Source: DATFVA01 sp963771705 (GTDB lineage: Bacteria; Bacteroidota; Ignavibacteria; Ignavibacteriales; Ignavibacteriaceae). Taken from it: 64,000 bases of DNA. The position numbers were made by a program, and so were the translations under genes. The notes beneath the pieces are model-generated. The model made no database searches, was not told the origin of the DNA, and saw only the letters and a list, made by a program, of their open reading frames with translations. Of the stretch, positions 16,988 through 26,863 are shown one piece after another. The stretch is taken from assembly GCA_963771705.1 (NCBI GenBank), contig CAVYUP010000006.1, positions 310,001 to 374,000 on the forward strand, written 5' to 3'. Each line of letters opens with the position of its first letter. Within the stretch, counting starts at the first letter, position 1.

Positions 16988-17539
16988 ATGAAAAAACTAT
17001 TTTTGCTTGTTCTCTGCCTGGCACCTGCTCTGTTTTCTCAACAAAACAACAACGGAACCATCAGCCTGGTATTTAACGGAGAGAAAATTGCTCTTCCGAT
17101 TAATTCAGTTACAATTCAAAAAGAAAACGGAATACTTCTGAGTATTGAAGCAGAACAAAACGATGCAGAAATTCAGCAAAGTATTACACTTACAATTGGA
17201 CTTAAAGAATTATCCTCTAAGCCTGACGCTGAAACTTCAGCAGGACCAGGAATAGAAATCACCACGAGAAATAATTCAGCTGAATCTGGTAAGGAACTTT
17301 CATTCAAGTTAGATGAGAAGGAGAATTACGAGCCACCTTTTTATAGTGTTTCAAATGGACAGAACAAATCGATATGGAAGATAAGCTCCGTATCTATGAA
17401 ACTTAATATTACAGATGTTAAATATGTTGACGGAGTTCTGCACTTAACTGGAGAATATAGCGGAAAATTTAAATCGACCGAGGCTCCGGAAGGAGAATTT
17501 GCAGAGATAAAAGACTGCAGGTTTGAAATAATTATTTAG
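16988..17539 (+). CDS. Secreted protein of unknown function
   Basis: A 183-residue product with a clear Sec signal peptide (MKKLFLLVLCLAPALFSQ) and no lipobox. The mature part is predicted to be mainly beta-strand. It begins GTISLVFNGEKIALPINSVTIQ and ends in GVLHLTGEYSGKF and CRFEIII, with a low-complexity polar linker around residues 75-105 (SSKPDAETSAG). I recognise no domain. It stands alone between the groESL terminators and the sortilin-like gene, with AGGGTG upstream of the ATG. It is probably periplasmic or on the cell surface, but no function can be proposed. Confidence 0.75.
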   Translation: MKKLFLLVLCLAPALFSQQNNNGTISLVFNGEKIALPINSVTIQKENGILLSIEAEQNDAEIQQSITLTIGLKELSSKPDAETSAGPGIEITTRNNSAESGKELSFKLDEKENYEPPFYSVSNGQNKSIWKISSVSMKLNITDVKYVDGVLHLTGEYSGKFKSTEAPEGEFAEIKDCRFEIII

Positions 17540-17687
17540 TATTTGTTTCTCTTCAGGATTAAGGTTTCTGTGAGGGGTTGTGGTAAAATCCTCCGCCCCC
17601 ATTAAGCTGTTTGATCAGGATATTTTAGCGTATTAACAATTTATTGTATATTCAGAATGTTCAGGTTTTATCATACTAGTAGCGGCT

Positions 17688-20600
17688 ATGCAAAAAAATA
17701 TTCGTTTGTTTTCTTTACTTCTGATATTCTCCTTATTTCCTCTAACTCTTCTCCCTCAATCAATGCCCCTTGAATCTTTTACCGGATTACAGTGGCGTTT
17801 AGTTGGACCCTACAGAGCCGGCTGGGGTACGGTATGTGAAGGAATAGCCAAGGAGCCTGATACATATTATTTCGGGAGCGCAGGAGGCGGCATCTGGAAA
17901 ACTTCAGATGCGGGGAGAACGTGGGAGGGAATAATGCAGCATGAAGGTTCCTCCGCAATAGGAGCCCTCACAATTGCACCTTCGGATCCTGATATTATTT
18001 ATGCGGGAACCGGACAGGTAGCCTGGAGATATGATATCCTTGAAGGGGACGGAGTTTATAAGAGCACGGACGGAGGGCAGACATGGAAAAATACCGGACT
18101 CAAAGAAACCGGGTACATCGGAAAAATTCTTGTTGATCCCGAAAATCCCAATACGGTAGTGACGGCTGCTTTAGGTCATGTTTTTGGATCATCGAAGCAC
18201 AGGGGTATTTACAAATCGACTGATGGAGGTGAGAACTGGAAGTTAACCCTTTTTGTGAATGATTCTACCGGGGCAGTAGATCTTGTTTCTGACACTCAAA
18301 AACCTGCGATAATGTATGCAGCACTCTGGCAGATGAGAATGTCTCCATGGCTTGATTATTATCTTCCTCAGCAGGGCTTAGAATCAGGTATTTATAAGAG
18401 CACAGATGGAGGAGACAGCTGGAAAAAGATTGTAATAGATAGCCTTAAAGATGTTCCGCTTGGAAGAATAGGACTGGCCACGGCAGGCGGGAATATAGTT
18501 TATGCCACTATTGATGCCCCGGGTAATAAAAAAGGATTATACCGGTCCGATGACGGCGGAGTAAGCTGGAGGCAGGTCAATAAGGACGGGTCATTAGCGA
18601 ATTCATATTTCAGCCGGCTGACACTGGCTCCGGGCGATCCTAACATTGTATATGTAATGGACCGATCAATCAGGATATCCAGAAACGGAGGAAAATCTTT
18701 CAAAATATTTAAGGGCTCACCTGGAGGAGATGATTATCATTATCTCTGGATAAATCCTTCTGACACTTCGCATATGATAACAGCCTCTGACCAGGGAACT
18801 GTAGTTACCGTTAATGGAGGGAAATCGTGGTCAAGCTGGTACAACCAGCCAACGGGACAGTTTTATCACCTTGCTGCCGATGAACGATTTCCATACAGAA
18901 TTTACAGCGCCCAGCAGGATAACGGTACGGTTGAAATCGCAAGCAGAGGTCCCTATGGCGTTATCGAGTTGAGAGACTGGCATCCGGTGGGTGCTGATGA
19001 AAGGGACATGGATATACCAAAACCCGGCAACCCGGATGTGGTTTTTGGAAGCGGACTGGGAGGATCCCTTCATCGTTTTGACGAGATAACGAGGCAGTCG
19101 ATAAATGTATCCCCGTGGCCGCATGGAAGCTATGCAGCAAAACCCAATACCGTCAAATACAGGTATTCATGGATTACCCCGATCGCTTTCTCCCCTGTTG
19201 GAAACAATGCTTTATATTTTGGTGCGCAATACTTATTCAAATCAACTGATGATGGAAACCAGTGGGATATTGTAAGTCCTGATCTCAGCCGTAAAGCAAG
19301 CGATTCTTCAAACTGTGAGAAACCTGATCTGAGTGAGGCAGCAATATGCGGTTACGGAGTAATCTGGGACATAGCCCCCTCCCCTATTGCAGAAAACGTG
19401 ATATGGGTAGGAACAGATGACGGACTGATCCAATTAACCACCGATGGAGGAAGTACGTGGAAGAATGTTACTCCTCCTGAAGTTCCTGTATGGGGACTGA
19501 TAGATGCCATCAGCCCTTCACCTTTCTCAGTCCATACGGCCTACGCTGCGGTGAACCTTCACAGGCTGGACCAGTTTAGACCACTGCTGCTGAAGACAAC
19601 AGACGATGGAAAGAGCTGGGAAAAAATAACCAATGGTCTCCCCGGAGATGAGTATACTACTGTCATCAGAACAGATCTTAAGAAACAGGGACTCCTGTTT
19701 GCGGGAACAAACAGAAATGTATTTGTTTCCTTTAATGACGGAAGAAACTGGCAGAGCCTCGCATTGAACTTTCCGACCACGCTGATAAGTGATCTTCTTG
19801 TTCATCAGAACGATCTTATAGCCGCGACCCAGGGCCGGGCGATCTGGATACTTGATGATCTTAATCCTTTAAGGCAGCTTAATGATAATATTACCACCCG
19901 AAATGTATACCTGTTTAAGCCCTCTGAAACTTATAGAATAAGGAGCAGCGAGAGTCATGATACTCCCTGGCCGCCGTCGACACCTCTGGGAGAGAACCCG
20001 CCCTACGGTGCAATTATTGATTACTGGCTGAAAAGTGACGCAGACTCTGTGCAGATATCTATATATGATTCGAACGATAACCTGGTAAGGACTTTTAATA
20101 GTTATGAACCACCCGAGAGCCTGTCAACAAGCAGGTATTTCGACATACGCTGGCTAGGTAAGAAAAAGATGCTGCCAGCGGGTAAAGGGTTACACAGATA
20201 CACATGGGACTTGAGGTACCCGCGTCCCGAAGCTCTTCATTATGGTTACTCAATTGCGGCCGTATGGGATAAAGGAACCCCCGTTCATCCGGAAGGACCG
20301 CTGATAATTCCCGGTACATACAGGATTATCCTGAGAGCAGGAGGCAGTGAATATTCCCAGCCGTTAGAGGTGCGGAAGGATCCCCGGGTGAAAACTTCTC
20401 AGGCGGATTTTAACGAGCAGCTTCAATTTGCTCTAAAGCTTGATTCGGTACTTAACAGAACGACTGAACTATACAGACAGGTCGATAAAAAACTTAAAGC
20501 TGAGAGCGGGATAAGCAAATCAGAAACTGATTCTTTGAAGGAAATTAAGTCGAGACTTTCAAAAATAGACGGAGCACTGGCTTCTCTCACCTCATCTGTA

Positions 20601-20693
20601 CAGACCGCGGACACCGCACCGACGCAGGGTGTAGAGGAGGTGTTTCAGGCATATTCAGAACAGCTGAACGAGATTGAAAATAAACTTAAGTAG
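17688..20693 (+). CDS. Secreted sortilin-like (BNR/Asp-box) beta-propeller protein
   Basis: A 1001-residue exported protein with a signal peptide (about 1-24, ending TLLPQ). Residues about 30-720 carry many Asp-box motifs of the form S/TxDGGxxW (KTSDAGRTWEG, KSTDGGQTWKN, KSTDGGENWK, RSDDGGVSWRQ, TTDGGSTWKN), as in VPS10/sortilin and bacterial BNR-repeat proteins. The C-terminal 280 residues contain a beta-domain (ADSVQISIYDSNDNLVRTF) and a helical end with alternating charged residues. Proteins of this length and order are common in Bacteroidota and often labelled glycosyl hydrolases, but no sialidase active-site arginine triad was identified, so an enzymatic role is doubtful. There is no T9SS sorting domain, unlike the propeller at 10500. 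Its start has no clear ribosome site. Confidence 0.85.
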   Translation: MQKNIRLFSLLLIFSLFPLTLLPQSMPLESFTGLQWRLVGPYRAGWGTVCEGIAKEPDTYYFGSAGGGIWKTSDAGRTWEGIMQHEGSSAIGALTIAPSDPDIIYAGTGQVAWRYDILEGDGVYKSTDGGQTWKNTGLKETGYIGKILVDPENPNTVVTAALGHVFGSSKHRGIYKSTDGGENWKLTLFVNDSTGAVDLVSDTQKPAIMYAALWQMRMSPWLDYYLPQQGLESGIYKSTDGGDSWKKIVIDSLKDVPLGRIGLATAGGNIVYATIDAPGNKKGLYRSDDGGVSWRQVNKDGSLANSYFSRLTLAPGDPNIVYVMDRSIRISRNGGKSFKIFKGSPGGDDYHYLWINPSDTSHMITASDQGTVVTVNGGKSWSSWYNQPTGQFYHLAADERFPYRIYSAQQDNGTVEIASRGPYGVIELRDWHPVGADERDMDIPKPGNPDVVFGSGLGGSLHRFDEITRQSINVSPWPHGSYAAKPNTVKYRYSWITPIAFSPVGNNALYFGAQYLFKSTDDGNQWDIVSPDLSRKASDSSNCEKPDLSEAAICGYGVIWDIAPSPIAENVIWVGTDDGLIQLTTDGGSTWKNVTPPEVPVWGLIDAISPSPFSVHTAYAAVNLHRLDQFRPLLLKTTDDGKSWEKITNGLPGDEYTTVIRTDLKKQGLLFAGTNRNVFVSFNDGRNWQSLALNFPTTLISDLLVHQNDLIAATQGRAIWILDDLNPLRQLNDNITTRNVYLFKPSETYRIRSSESHDTPWPPSTPLGENPPYGAIIDYWLKSDADSVQISIYDSNDNLVRTFNSYEPPESLSTSRYFDIRWLGKKKMLPAGKGLHRYTWDLRYPRPEALHYGYSIAAVWDKGTPVHPEGPLIIPGTYRIILRAGGSEYSQPLEVRKDPRVKTSQADFNEQLQFALKLDSVLNRTTELYRQVDKKLKAESGISKSETDSLKEIKSRLSKIDGALASLTSSVQTADTAPTQGVEEVFQAYSEQLNEIENKLK

Positions 20694-20958
20694 GCAGTAG
20701 AGAAGATATTCTAAATTATCAGTCACCGCACTTTTTACTCGGGGAAATTATTTCTTAAAAGTTATTTCGATAGATAATAAATAAATCCCGCAACGACACG
20801 ATAATGATTAAAGGGGTAGTGTTCAAAGACTCAGAAGGAAACTGATAATAAGGAATAGTTGCCTTACAGGCTGCTTCTGAAAATTTTCCTCTTAGAGGAG
20901 CCTATATTTTGTTATATTTCTTCCCTGTATAAATGATAGTTAAAACGGAGACACACGA

Positions 20959-23900
20959 TTGACCGCCGAGGAATACACAGAACTTATTGACGAAACGTTT
21001 GCACACCTTGAACAGGGACGCTACCGGATGGCACTTACCTCTGCAAAAAGAGTATATGAAGAATTTCCGGAAGATTACAAGTCCTCTATATGCCTTGCAT
21101 GGGCACTTATGGAGAACGGGAACTCAGCTGATGCACTCGAACTTGCAAACCTGGCTGTAAGACTCTCATCTAACGATATATCTGCAAGAACGTACCGCGG
21201 CTACCTTTTAACAAGGATGAGCCTTTTTGACGGAGCCTTATCGGATCTTAATTATGTTATAAAAAATCAAACCCCTTTGCCGGGACTTGCAGTAAAGAGC
21301 AAGGCAAGGGTATTAGCAGCAGAAGAAAAGTTTGATGAAGCAATCAGTATCCTTCAGAATGAATTAAAGTTAAACCCCGAACTCGAAGGTTCTTTTGCCT
21401 ATCTCCTCTCCCTGATCCATCTGGCTGAGGAAAACCGGAAGGCCGATAAGGGGGACAAACATTTACTCGATACTGCAGAAGAGGCCTTTCGTTATAAAGA
21501 ATACTGGTTTTCACTTTTTGCCGCCCGGCAGGTGCAGCAATCAGGAGAGCTAAAGGAAACCAAAAGGAAAGCCCTGTTTATAGAGCTCGATTCTTTATTT
21601 CATATGTTCAGACTAAAAGATGCCCTAGCAAGGGCTGACTCGGTCAGAAATTCATATTCTGATGATACAGATTTCAGACAAATTTATGAAAAATTGTTAA
21701 AGAGCAATTCTGAAGGTAAGATTATAAATCCCGTGGAAACCAGGGAATTAAAGGGTCTTACAGAATCAGTAGTGTATCCGGAGACGATTTACAAGGTATA
21801 TACTGCAAAAACTTACAACTTTTTAGATCAGCTGCATAATGGGAAAAGGATCTACCTTCTGCAATTCAATGAAGAAAATATAAAGTACATAGCTGTAGAG
21901 GTTGTAATCATAAATCCCTTCTATAAAAAGCGGACAATCGATATAGATGGGATGGCAGTATGGTACCTTAATGATATTGAAGTGGGCAGAAACAGATTTA
22001 TTCTAAGTCTGGAGAAGGAATGGAAAACTGTTGAGTTCGTTCAAAACTGGGGGACTAATTCAGATGGATTCTGGACCAAAGGTCAGGGACAGGTTGACGT
22101 TTACCTGGAAGAAAAAAGAATATGCACCAGATACTTCCTGATTGACAGTACACAGATGATAAATTTTGAGAAAGATGAAATTGATTCCGAGGGAGGAAGC
22201 ACATCTGATATAAAAATTACCTTACGGTCTGAAGACTTCTATAAATTCGCACCTCATTCAGGAAAGTCAGAGACAGTAGAAAGCCTTTTTGGTGAGATAA
22301 AAAAACTGGAAGGTATAAAAGAAGTAAAGACATCACTGAAGGATTTTATTGACTACCTCGATTTCATAAATGAAAGAAAAAAATCGGGACTAAACAACAC
22401 CGGTCAGTTCTCCATAAACTGTATTTTCTCCGGAAACCCGGGCACAGGGAAAACCTTCATTGCACGGCAGCTGGGTAAGATCCTAAAAAGAATGGACATA
22501 CTTTCCTCCGGTCATTTGATTGAGGCAGACCGGGCTGACCTTGTTGGGCAGTACGTTGGTGAAACTGCTCAGAAAACTCTCCAGGTAATAGAAAAAGCCC
22601 GGGGAGGAATATTATTTATTGAGGATATACACACGTTAATAAGGGAAGAGAAAGAGGACTTTGGAAAAGAAGCTGTTGAAGTTCTTCTGAAGAGAATGGA
22701 TGATCAAACGGCAGACTTTGCTGTAATAGCCTCAGGCTATCCTAAAGGAATGAACGATTTTTTAAATTCAAACCCCGGCATTAAATCGAGGTTCAATCAT
22801 ATATTCAACTTCGAAGATCTAAATCCCGATGAAATGACTTCAGTATTTAAGACAGCAGCCGAAAGCGAGGAATTTATTGTCACCAAAGAAGCAGAAGATC
22901 TGATAAAAAAAGAATTCGTTGAGCTATACAGAAAACGTGATGAAACATTTGGAAACGCAAGACTGGTAAAAAATTATTTCAATGAAATAAAAATACAGCT
23001 CGGGAAAAGATATCTGAAAATTCCCGCACACCGCAGAACGCGGGAGGCAATGTCGACTATCTACAGGGAGGATGCTGCATCTGTTTTAGCAGATAAAAAA
23101 ACCAAGGCCTATATTCCTGATGTTGATGAGGAATTACTCAGCAAATCGCTCGAAGAGCTAAACAAGCTGACCGGACTCGATTCTGTGAAGAAAGAAATCA
23201 ACGAGCTGGTAAAGCTCGCAAAGTACTTTATAGAACAGGGAGAAAATCCGGGGAATAAATTTCAGTCGCATTTTGTATTTCTCGGTAATCCCGGAACGGG
23301 CAAAACAACTGTAGCCCGACTTTTCAGCCAGATTTACTGCGCACTCGGGATACTTCCGAAGGGACATCTCATTGAAACGGACCGGCAGGGTTTGGTTGGA
23401 GTTTATGTGGGACAGACCGCGCAAAAAACAGCAGAAATGATAAATAAAGCGACTGGCGGGACATTATTTATTGACGAAGCTTATACATTAAACAGAAAGA
23501 GTTCCGCTCCTGTAAATGACTTCGGGAATGAAGCCATAGAAACCCTGCTGAAAAGGATGGAGGATGACCGGGGAAAATTTCTGGTTATAGCCGCCGGCTA
23601 TACGGACCAGATGAATTCTTTCCTCGAAAGTAATCCTGGACTGCAGTCAAGGTTCACAAAGAAAATATTTTTTGATGACTTCTCTCCGGAAGAGCTGCTT
23701 GCAATAACCCTGGAGCTGCTTAACCAGAAAGGTCATATTATTACGAAGGAAGCATCTGAGCAGCTGCTGAAATACTACAATAAAATATTCAGAGAGAGGG
23801 ATGAAAATTTCGGAAATGGCCGTTTAGTAAGAGACCTGGTAGACGCCGTATTGAAAAATCACCTCCTGAGAATGGCTGATCTTCCCCTGGAAGAAAGGAC

Positions 23901-24816
23901 TGACTTAAAACTAAAAGAAATCTCAATAGAAGATATTGGAGTAGTAACAGAGGGGATAAGCCGCAAGAGCGCTCCCAGGATTCAGGGGGATTCAAAGCTT
24001 CTTGAGGGTTATCTTGAAGAACTTTCAGAACTTGCGGGACTTGAATCAGTAAAGAATTCTGTGCGCAGGCTTGTAAGCAGTCTGAAGGTTTCAAAGTTGA
24101 GAGAGGAAAAGGGACTAAAGGTTATTCCCAGAAATCTTCATTCAGTATTTATGGGGAGTCCCGGGACAGGAAAGACTACCATTGCCAGGCTGCTGAGTAA
24201 GATCTATAAAGAGATGGGCATAATTGAAAAGGGGCATCTTATTGAAGTAGACCGGGCCGGTCTGGTAGCAGGTTACCAGGGTCAGACTGCAATAAAAACA
24301 GAAGCTGTAATTCAGAGGGCCCTGGGAGGAACGCTTTTTATAGATGAGGCATATTCACTTGCACGCGGGACTAACGATTTCGGTCTTGAGGCAATCGATA
24401 CGCTTATAAAAAGGATGGAAGATTATGCGGGAAAATTTGTAATAATAGTTGCTGGCTATACAAATGAGATGAAAGAGTTCATTGAATCAAATCCCGGACT
24501 TAAATCGAGATTTACAAACTACTATAATTTTGAAGACTACACTCCCCGGCAGCTGCTTGAAATAGCCCTGGTTATAACAGGCAGGAACGGGTATAAGCCG
24601 GATGAAGGCGCATGGCAGTTATTACTGGACATCTTTACGGAGTTTTACAGGAAGAAGGATAACAATTTTGGAAACGCACGGATGGTGAGAAATATTCTTT
24701 ACAAAGCCATAAGCAACCAGGAGGAAAGGATCCTTACTCTCTACAATCCCGATACCGAGGATCTCTGTTCAATAACCTATGATGATGTTGCAAGCATCGA
24801 TCTTTCCGAGTTATAG
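20959..24816 (+). CDS. TPR protein with three CbxX/CfxQ-type AAA+ ATPase domains
   Basis: A 1285-residue protein starting at TTG 20959 (CGGAG upstream). Residues 1-250 are helical TPR-like repeats (SSICLAWALMENGNSADALELA). Residues about 265-395 form a beta-rich domain I do not recognise (KRIYLLQFNEENIKYIAVEV). Three CbxX/CfxQ AAA+ domains follow, with Walker A at about 490 (GNPGTGKTF), 775 (GNPGTGKTT) and 1065 (GSPGTGKTT). Each has the family sequence GHLIExDRxxLV and an arginine-finger SRF. Walker B is FIDEAY in domains 2 and 3 but FIEDIH in domain 1, with Asp and Glu swapped, so domain 1 may hydrolyse ATP poorly. Relatives include Rubisco activase CbxX, SpoVK and EccA of type VII secretion. 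The remodelled client is unknown and no Rubisco or T7SS gene is nearby. The 265 nt upstream hold only a TCCTCTTAGAGGA hairpin. Confidence 0.9.
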   Translation: MTAEEYTELIDETFAHLEQGRYRMALTSAKRVYEEFPEDYKSSICLAWALMENGNSADALELANLAVRLSSNDISARTYRGYLLTRMSLFDGALSDLNYVIKNQTPLPGLAVKSKARVLAAEEKFDEAISILQNELKLNPELEGSFAYLLSLIHLAEENRKADKGDKHLLDTAEEAFRYKEYWFSLFAARQVQQSGELKETKRKALFIELDSLFHMFRLKDALARADSVRNSYSDDTDFRQIYEKLLKSNSEGKIINPVETRELKGLTESVVYPETIYKVYTAKTYNFLDQLHNGKRIYLLQFNEENIKYIAVEVVIINPFYKKRTIDIDGMAVWYLNDIEVGRNRFILSLEKEWKTVEFVQNWGTNSDGFWTKGQGQVDVYLEEKRICTRYFLIDSTQMINFEKDEIDSEGGSTSDIKITLRSEDFYKFAPHSGKSETVESLFGEIKKLEGIKEVKTSLKDFIDYLDFINERKKSGLNNTGQFSINCIFSGNPGTGKTFIARQLGKILKRMDILSSGHLIEADRADLVGQYVGETAQKTLQVIEKARGGILFIEDIHTLIREEKEDFGKEAVEVLLKRMDDQTADFAVIASGYPKGMNDFLNSNPGIKSRFNHIFNFEDLNPDEMTSVFKTAAESEEFIVTKEAEDLIKKEFVELYRKRDETFGNARLVKNYFNEIKIQLGKRYLKIPAHRRTREAMSTIYREDAASVLADKKTKAYIPDVDEELLSKSLEELNKLTGLDSVKKEINELVKLAKYFIEQGENPGNKFQSHFVFLGNPGTGKTTVARLFSQIYCALGILPKGHLIETDRQGLVGVYVGQTAQKTAEMINKATGGTLFIDEAYTLNRKSSAPVNDFGNEAIETLLKRMEDDRGKFLVIAAGYTDQMNSFLESNPGLQSRFTKKIFFDDFSPEELLAITLELLNQKGHIITKEASEQLLKYYNKIFRERDENFGNGRLVRDLVDAVLKNHLLRMADLPLEERTDLKLKEISIEDIGVVTEGISRKSAPRIQGDSKLLEGYLEELSELAGLESVKNSVRRLVSSLKVSKLREEKGLKVIPRNLHSVFMGSPGTGKTTIARLLSKIYKEMGIIEKGHLIEVDRAGLVAGYQGQTAIKTEAVIQRALGGTLFIDEAYSLARGTNDFGLEAIDTLIKRMEDYAGKFVIIVAGYTNEMKEFIESNPGLKSRFTNYYNFEDYTPRQLLEIALVITGRNGYKPDEGAWQLLLDIFTEFYRKKDNNFGNARMVRNILYKAISNQEERILTLYNPDTEDLCSITYDDVASIDLSEL

Positions 24817-24825
24817 GCTGTCTTT

Positions 24826-24860
24826 AAAAAAGAAACCCGTATAATTTAATTATACGGGTT
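24826..24860 (-). terminator. Terminator of the cyclic-DPG-synthetase-like gene
   Basis: Perfect 11-bp stem AACCCGTATAA / TTATACGGGTT. Read on the - strand it is followed by TTTCTTTTTT, so it terminates the leftward gene. On the + strand there is no T tract. Confidence 0.88.
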
Positions 24861-24887
24861 CATAATCATAAGTGAGTTAAAGAAGAT

Positions 24888-26207
24888 TTACAGCATTCCT
24901 TTTTCTTTAAGCACCTTCCTGACTTCTTCAGTTGCCTGATCACCCAATTCATAAACAACCCTTGTGGAAGGCTTATTTATTTTAAGCAGTCTTCCGAGGT
25001 CGATCGGGGTTCCAATAATTACAGATTCACAATCGGTCTTATTTATAGTTTCTTCCAGATCTTTAACCTGCGCATCTCCATAACCCATTGCCGGAAGAAG
25101 AACACCTATATTCGGATATTTCTTATACGTAGCTGTAATTGATTTAACAGTAAACGGTCTTGGATCAACAATCTCTGCGGCTCCATTCTGGCGGGCTGCT
25201 ATAGTACCGGCTCCGTATTTCATCTCGCCGTGAGTTAATGTAGGACCATCTTCAACCACAAGAACTCTCTTACCTTTGATCAAATCCGGATCTGCTGCTG
25301 TAACCGGCGATGAAGCTTCAATTATCTTCGCATTTGGATTAATGTTTTTAATGTTTTCCCTTACAATTTCAACATTGCCTGGATCTGCTGTATCAACTTT
25401 ATTTATGATAGCAACATCAGCAAGTCTGAGACTTGTATTTCCCGGATAGTAATTAACTTCATGGCCGGGTCTATGAGGATCAACGACTGTAAAAGTAAGG
25501 TCGGCTTTATAGAATGACATATCATTATTGCCGCCATCCCAAAGGATTATATCAGCTTCTTTTTCAGCTTCACGAAGTATTGCTTCATAATCAACACCTG
25601 CGTAGATAACTCCGCCGTTTGCTATATGCGGTTCATATTCCTCAATTTCTTCAATTGTACATTCGTGTTTCTTAAGATCTTCAATAGTTCCGAATCTCTG
25701 AACTTTCTGTTTTACAAGATCACCGTAAGGCATGGGATGACGAATTGAAACTACCTTTTTTCCAGCGTTACGAAGGAGTTCAGCTATTCTTCTGGATGTT
25801 TGTGATTTACCTGAACCGGTTCTTACAGCCAGAACAGCAATTAAAGGTTTTGTGCTTTTAACTTCTGTCTCGGCCGCGCCCATTAAGCGGAAAGAACATC
25901 CGGCGGCATTTACAATTGAAGCTTTCGTCATTACATAATTAAAAGGTATGTCTGAATATGAAAAAACAACTTCATCAACTTTCAGTTTTTTTATGAGGTC
26001 AACCAGTTTGGATTCTTCATAAATCCGGATACCATCAGGATAAAGCTTACCAGCAAGTTCTTTCGGGTAAGTTCTTCCCTCAATATTAGGTATTTGTGTT
26101 GCTGTGAAGGCAACTACATTATAATCATTATTATCGCGGAAGTAGACATTAAAATTGTGAAAATCGCGCCCTGCGGCGCCCATGATCAGGACGTTTTTAC
26201 GTGACAT
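24888..26207 (-). CDS. Cyclic 2,3-diphosphoglycerate synthetase-like GTPase
   Basis: A 439-residue protein of the family annotated as cyclic 2,3-diphosphoglycerate synthetase. An N-terminal Rossmann-like domain (KNVLIMGAAGRDFHNFN) is followed by a P-loop NTPase domain with Walker A AVRTGSGKSQTSRR near residue 128, DIILWDGGNNDM, the base-specificity-like motif INKVD, and GPTLTHGEMKYGAG. In methanogens the authentic enzyme makes cDPG, a thermoprotectant solute. Bacterial homologues are widespread, and their reaction is largely untested, so the role here is open. The gene is monocistronic between its own terminator and an upstream inverted repeat 37-55 nt before the ATG. GGAG precedes the start by about 8 nt. 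A cytoplasmic location is expected. Confidence 0.85.
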   Translation of the reverse strand: MSRKNVLIMGAAGRDFHNFNVYFRDNNDYNVVAFTATQIPNIEGRTYPKELAGKLYPDGIRIYEESKLVDLIKKLKVDEVVFSYSDIPFNYVMTKASIVNAAGCSFRLMGAAETEVKSTKPLIAVLAVRTGSGKSQTSRRIAELLRNAGKKVVSIRHPMPYGDLVKQKVQRFGTIEDLKKHECTIEEIEEYEPHIANGGVIYAGVDYEAILREAEKEADIILWDGGNNDMSFYKADLTFTVVDPHRPGHEVNYYPGNTSLRLADVAIINKVDTADPGNVEIVRENIKNINPNAKIIEASSPVTAADPDLIKGKRVLVVEDGPTLTHGEMKYGAGTIAARQNGAAEIVDPRPFTVKSITATYKKYPNIGVLLPAMGYGDAQVKDLEETINKTDCESVIIGTPIDLGRLLKINKPSTRVVYELGDQATEEVRKVLKEKGML

Positions 26208-26243
26208 AAAGGAATCTCCATTTTTTCTGAGAACATTTTCTTA

Positions 26244-26262
26244 ATCAGTACATAGTACTGAT
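26244..26262 (-). promoter_or_regulatory. Inverted repeat in the cyclic-DPG-synthetase promoter region (candidate operator)
   Basis: Perfect 8-bp palindrome ATCAGTAC-ATA-GTACTGAT, 37-55 nt before the ATG at 26207. No T tract follows, so it is more like a protein-binding site than a terminator. The cognate regulator is unknown. Confidence 0.45.
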
Positions 26263-26338
26263 AATTGTTGTCCTCAAAAATAAGAAATCTTTAGCTAAGA
26301 ACGGAATTATTGAGGATCTGTTTTTGAAGCTTTATTAA

Positions 26339-26362
26339 CAAAAAGCCCGCTAATAGCGGGCT
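26339..26362 (-). terminator. Terminator of small lipoprotein gene A
   Basis: Perfect 7-bp stem AGCCCGC / GCGGGCT, 5-nt loop, followed on the - strand by five T residues, 28 nt after the stop of the leftward lipoprotein gene. Confidence 0.88.
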
Positions 26363-26389
26363 TGTTGTAAATATTAACTATTGACATTT

Positions 26390-26863
26390 TTAATCTAATA
26401 TTATCTTCAGATGTCCCTGATTTGTATCTCCTTCAATAATTGTCTGGGTGCCGCGAACGGTATAATGAAAATCCCCATTCAGACCGAGGGTTTGAGAATT
26501 CGTAATCGAATTAATTTCAGGGTCATCAACGAGATTGATGAAATCCCCTTTTCGCTCAAAAGTACCGGTATTCACAAAAATTCCGGAACGTGAATCTGAT
26601 TCTGAATTTATACGGCCATCATATTTGTACCGTGAGGCTGTGTTGTCAAATTCAAAAGATATTGTACCGGCTATGCTTTTCGACTTAACCGAAGCCCTTG
26701 CATCAGTGAACGTTATCTGAAAGGTCCCCGACCCTGTCTGAGTTAACATATCGACGTTGCTTTTATCCATTGAAACCGGCGATACAGGATCGGTAGCCTG
26801 CTGGCAGGCTGCGAATGAGATTGTTAATAATAAAAGAACAGCTCCCTTAATTAAATTTTTCAT
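26390..26863 (-). CDS. Small lipoprotein A (paralogue of lipoprotein B)
   Basis: The start at 26863 is chosen because AGAGGTGA lies 6-7 nt upstream and the product begins with a lipoprotein signal (MKNLIKGAVLLLLTISFAAC); an ATG 69 nt earlier would add an unlikely charged leader. The mature part (about 138 residues) shares a pattern with the neighbour at 27370: Cys, then DPVSPVSMDKS, then a beta-sandwich-like repeat of strands (GTFQITFTD, IAGTISFEFDN) ending in a strand like HLKIILD. The two appear to be tandem duplicates. No known domain is recognised. It has its own terminator. It is probably anchored in the outer membrane facing the periplasm or surface; function unknown. Confidence 0.78.
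   Translation of the reverse strand: MKNLIKGAVLLLLTISFAACQQATDPVSPVSMDKSNVDMLTQTGSGTFQITFTDARASVKSKSIAGTISFEFDNTASRYKYDGRINSESDSRSGIFVNTGTFERKGDFINLVDDPEINSITNSQTLGLNGDFHYTVRGTQTIIEGDTNQGHLKIILD

Noticed and set aside
17688..20693. Sialidase annotation for the BNR-repeat protein
   Set aside because: Asp-box repeats alone do not show sialidase activity; the arginine triad and catalytic Tyr/Glu were not identified.
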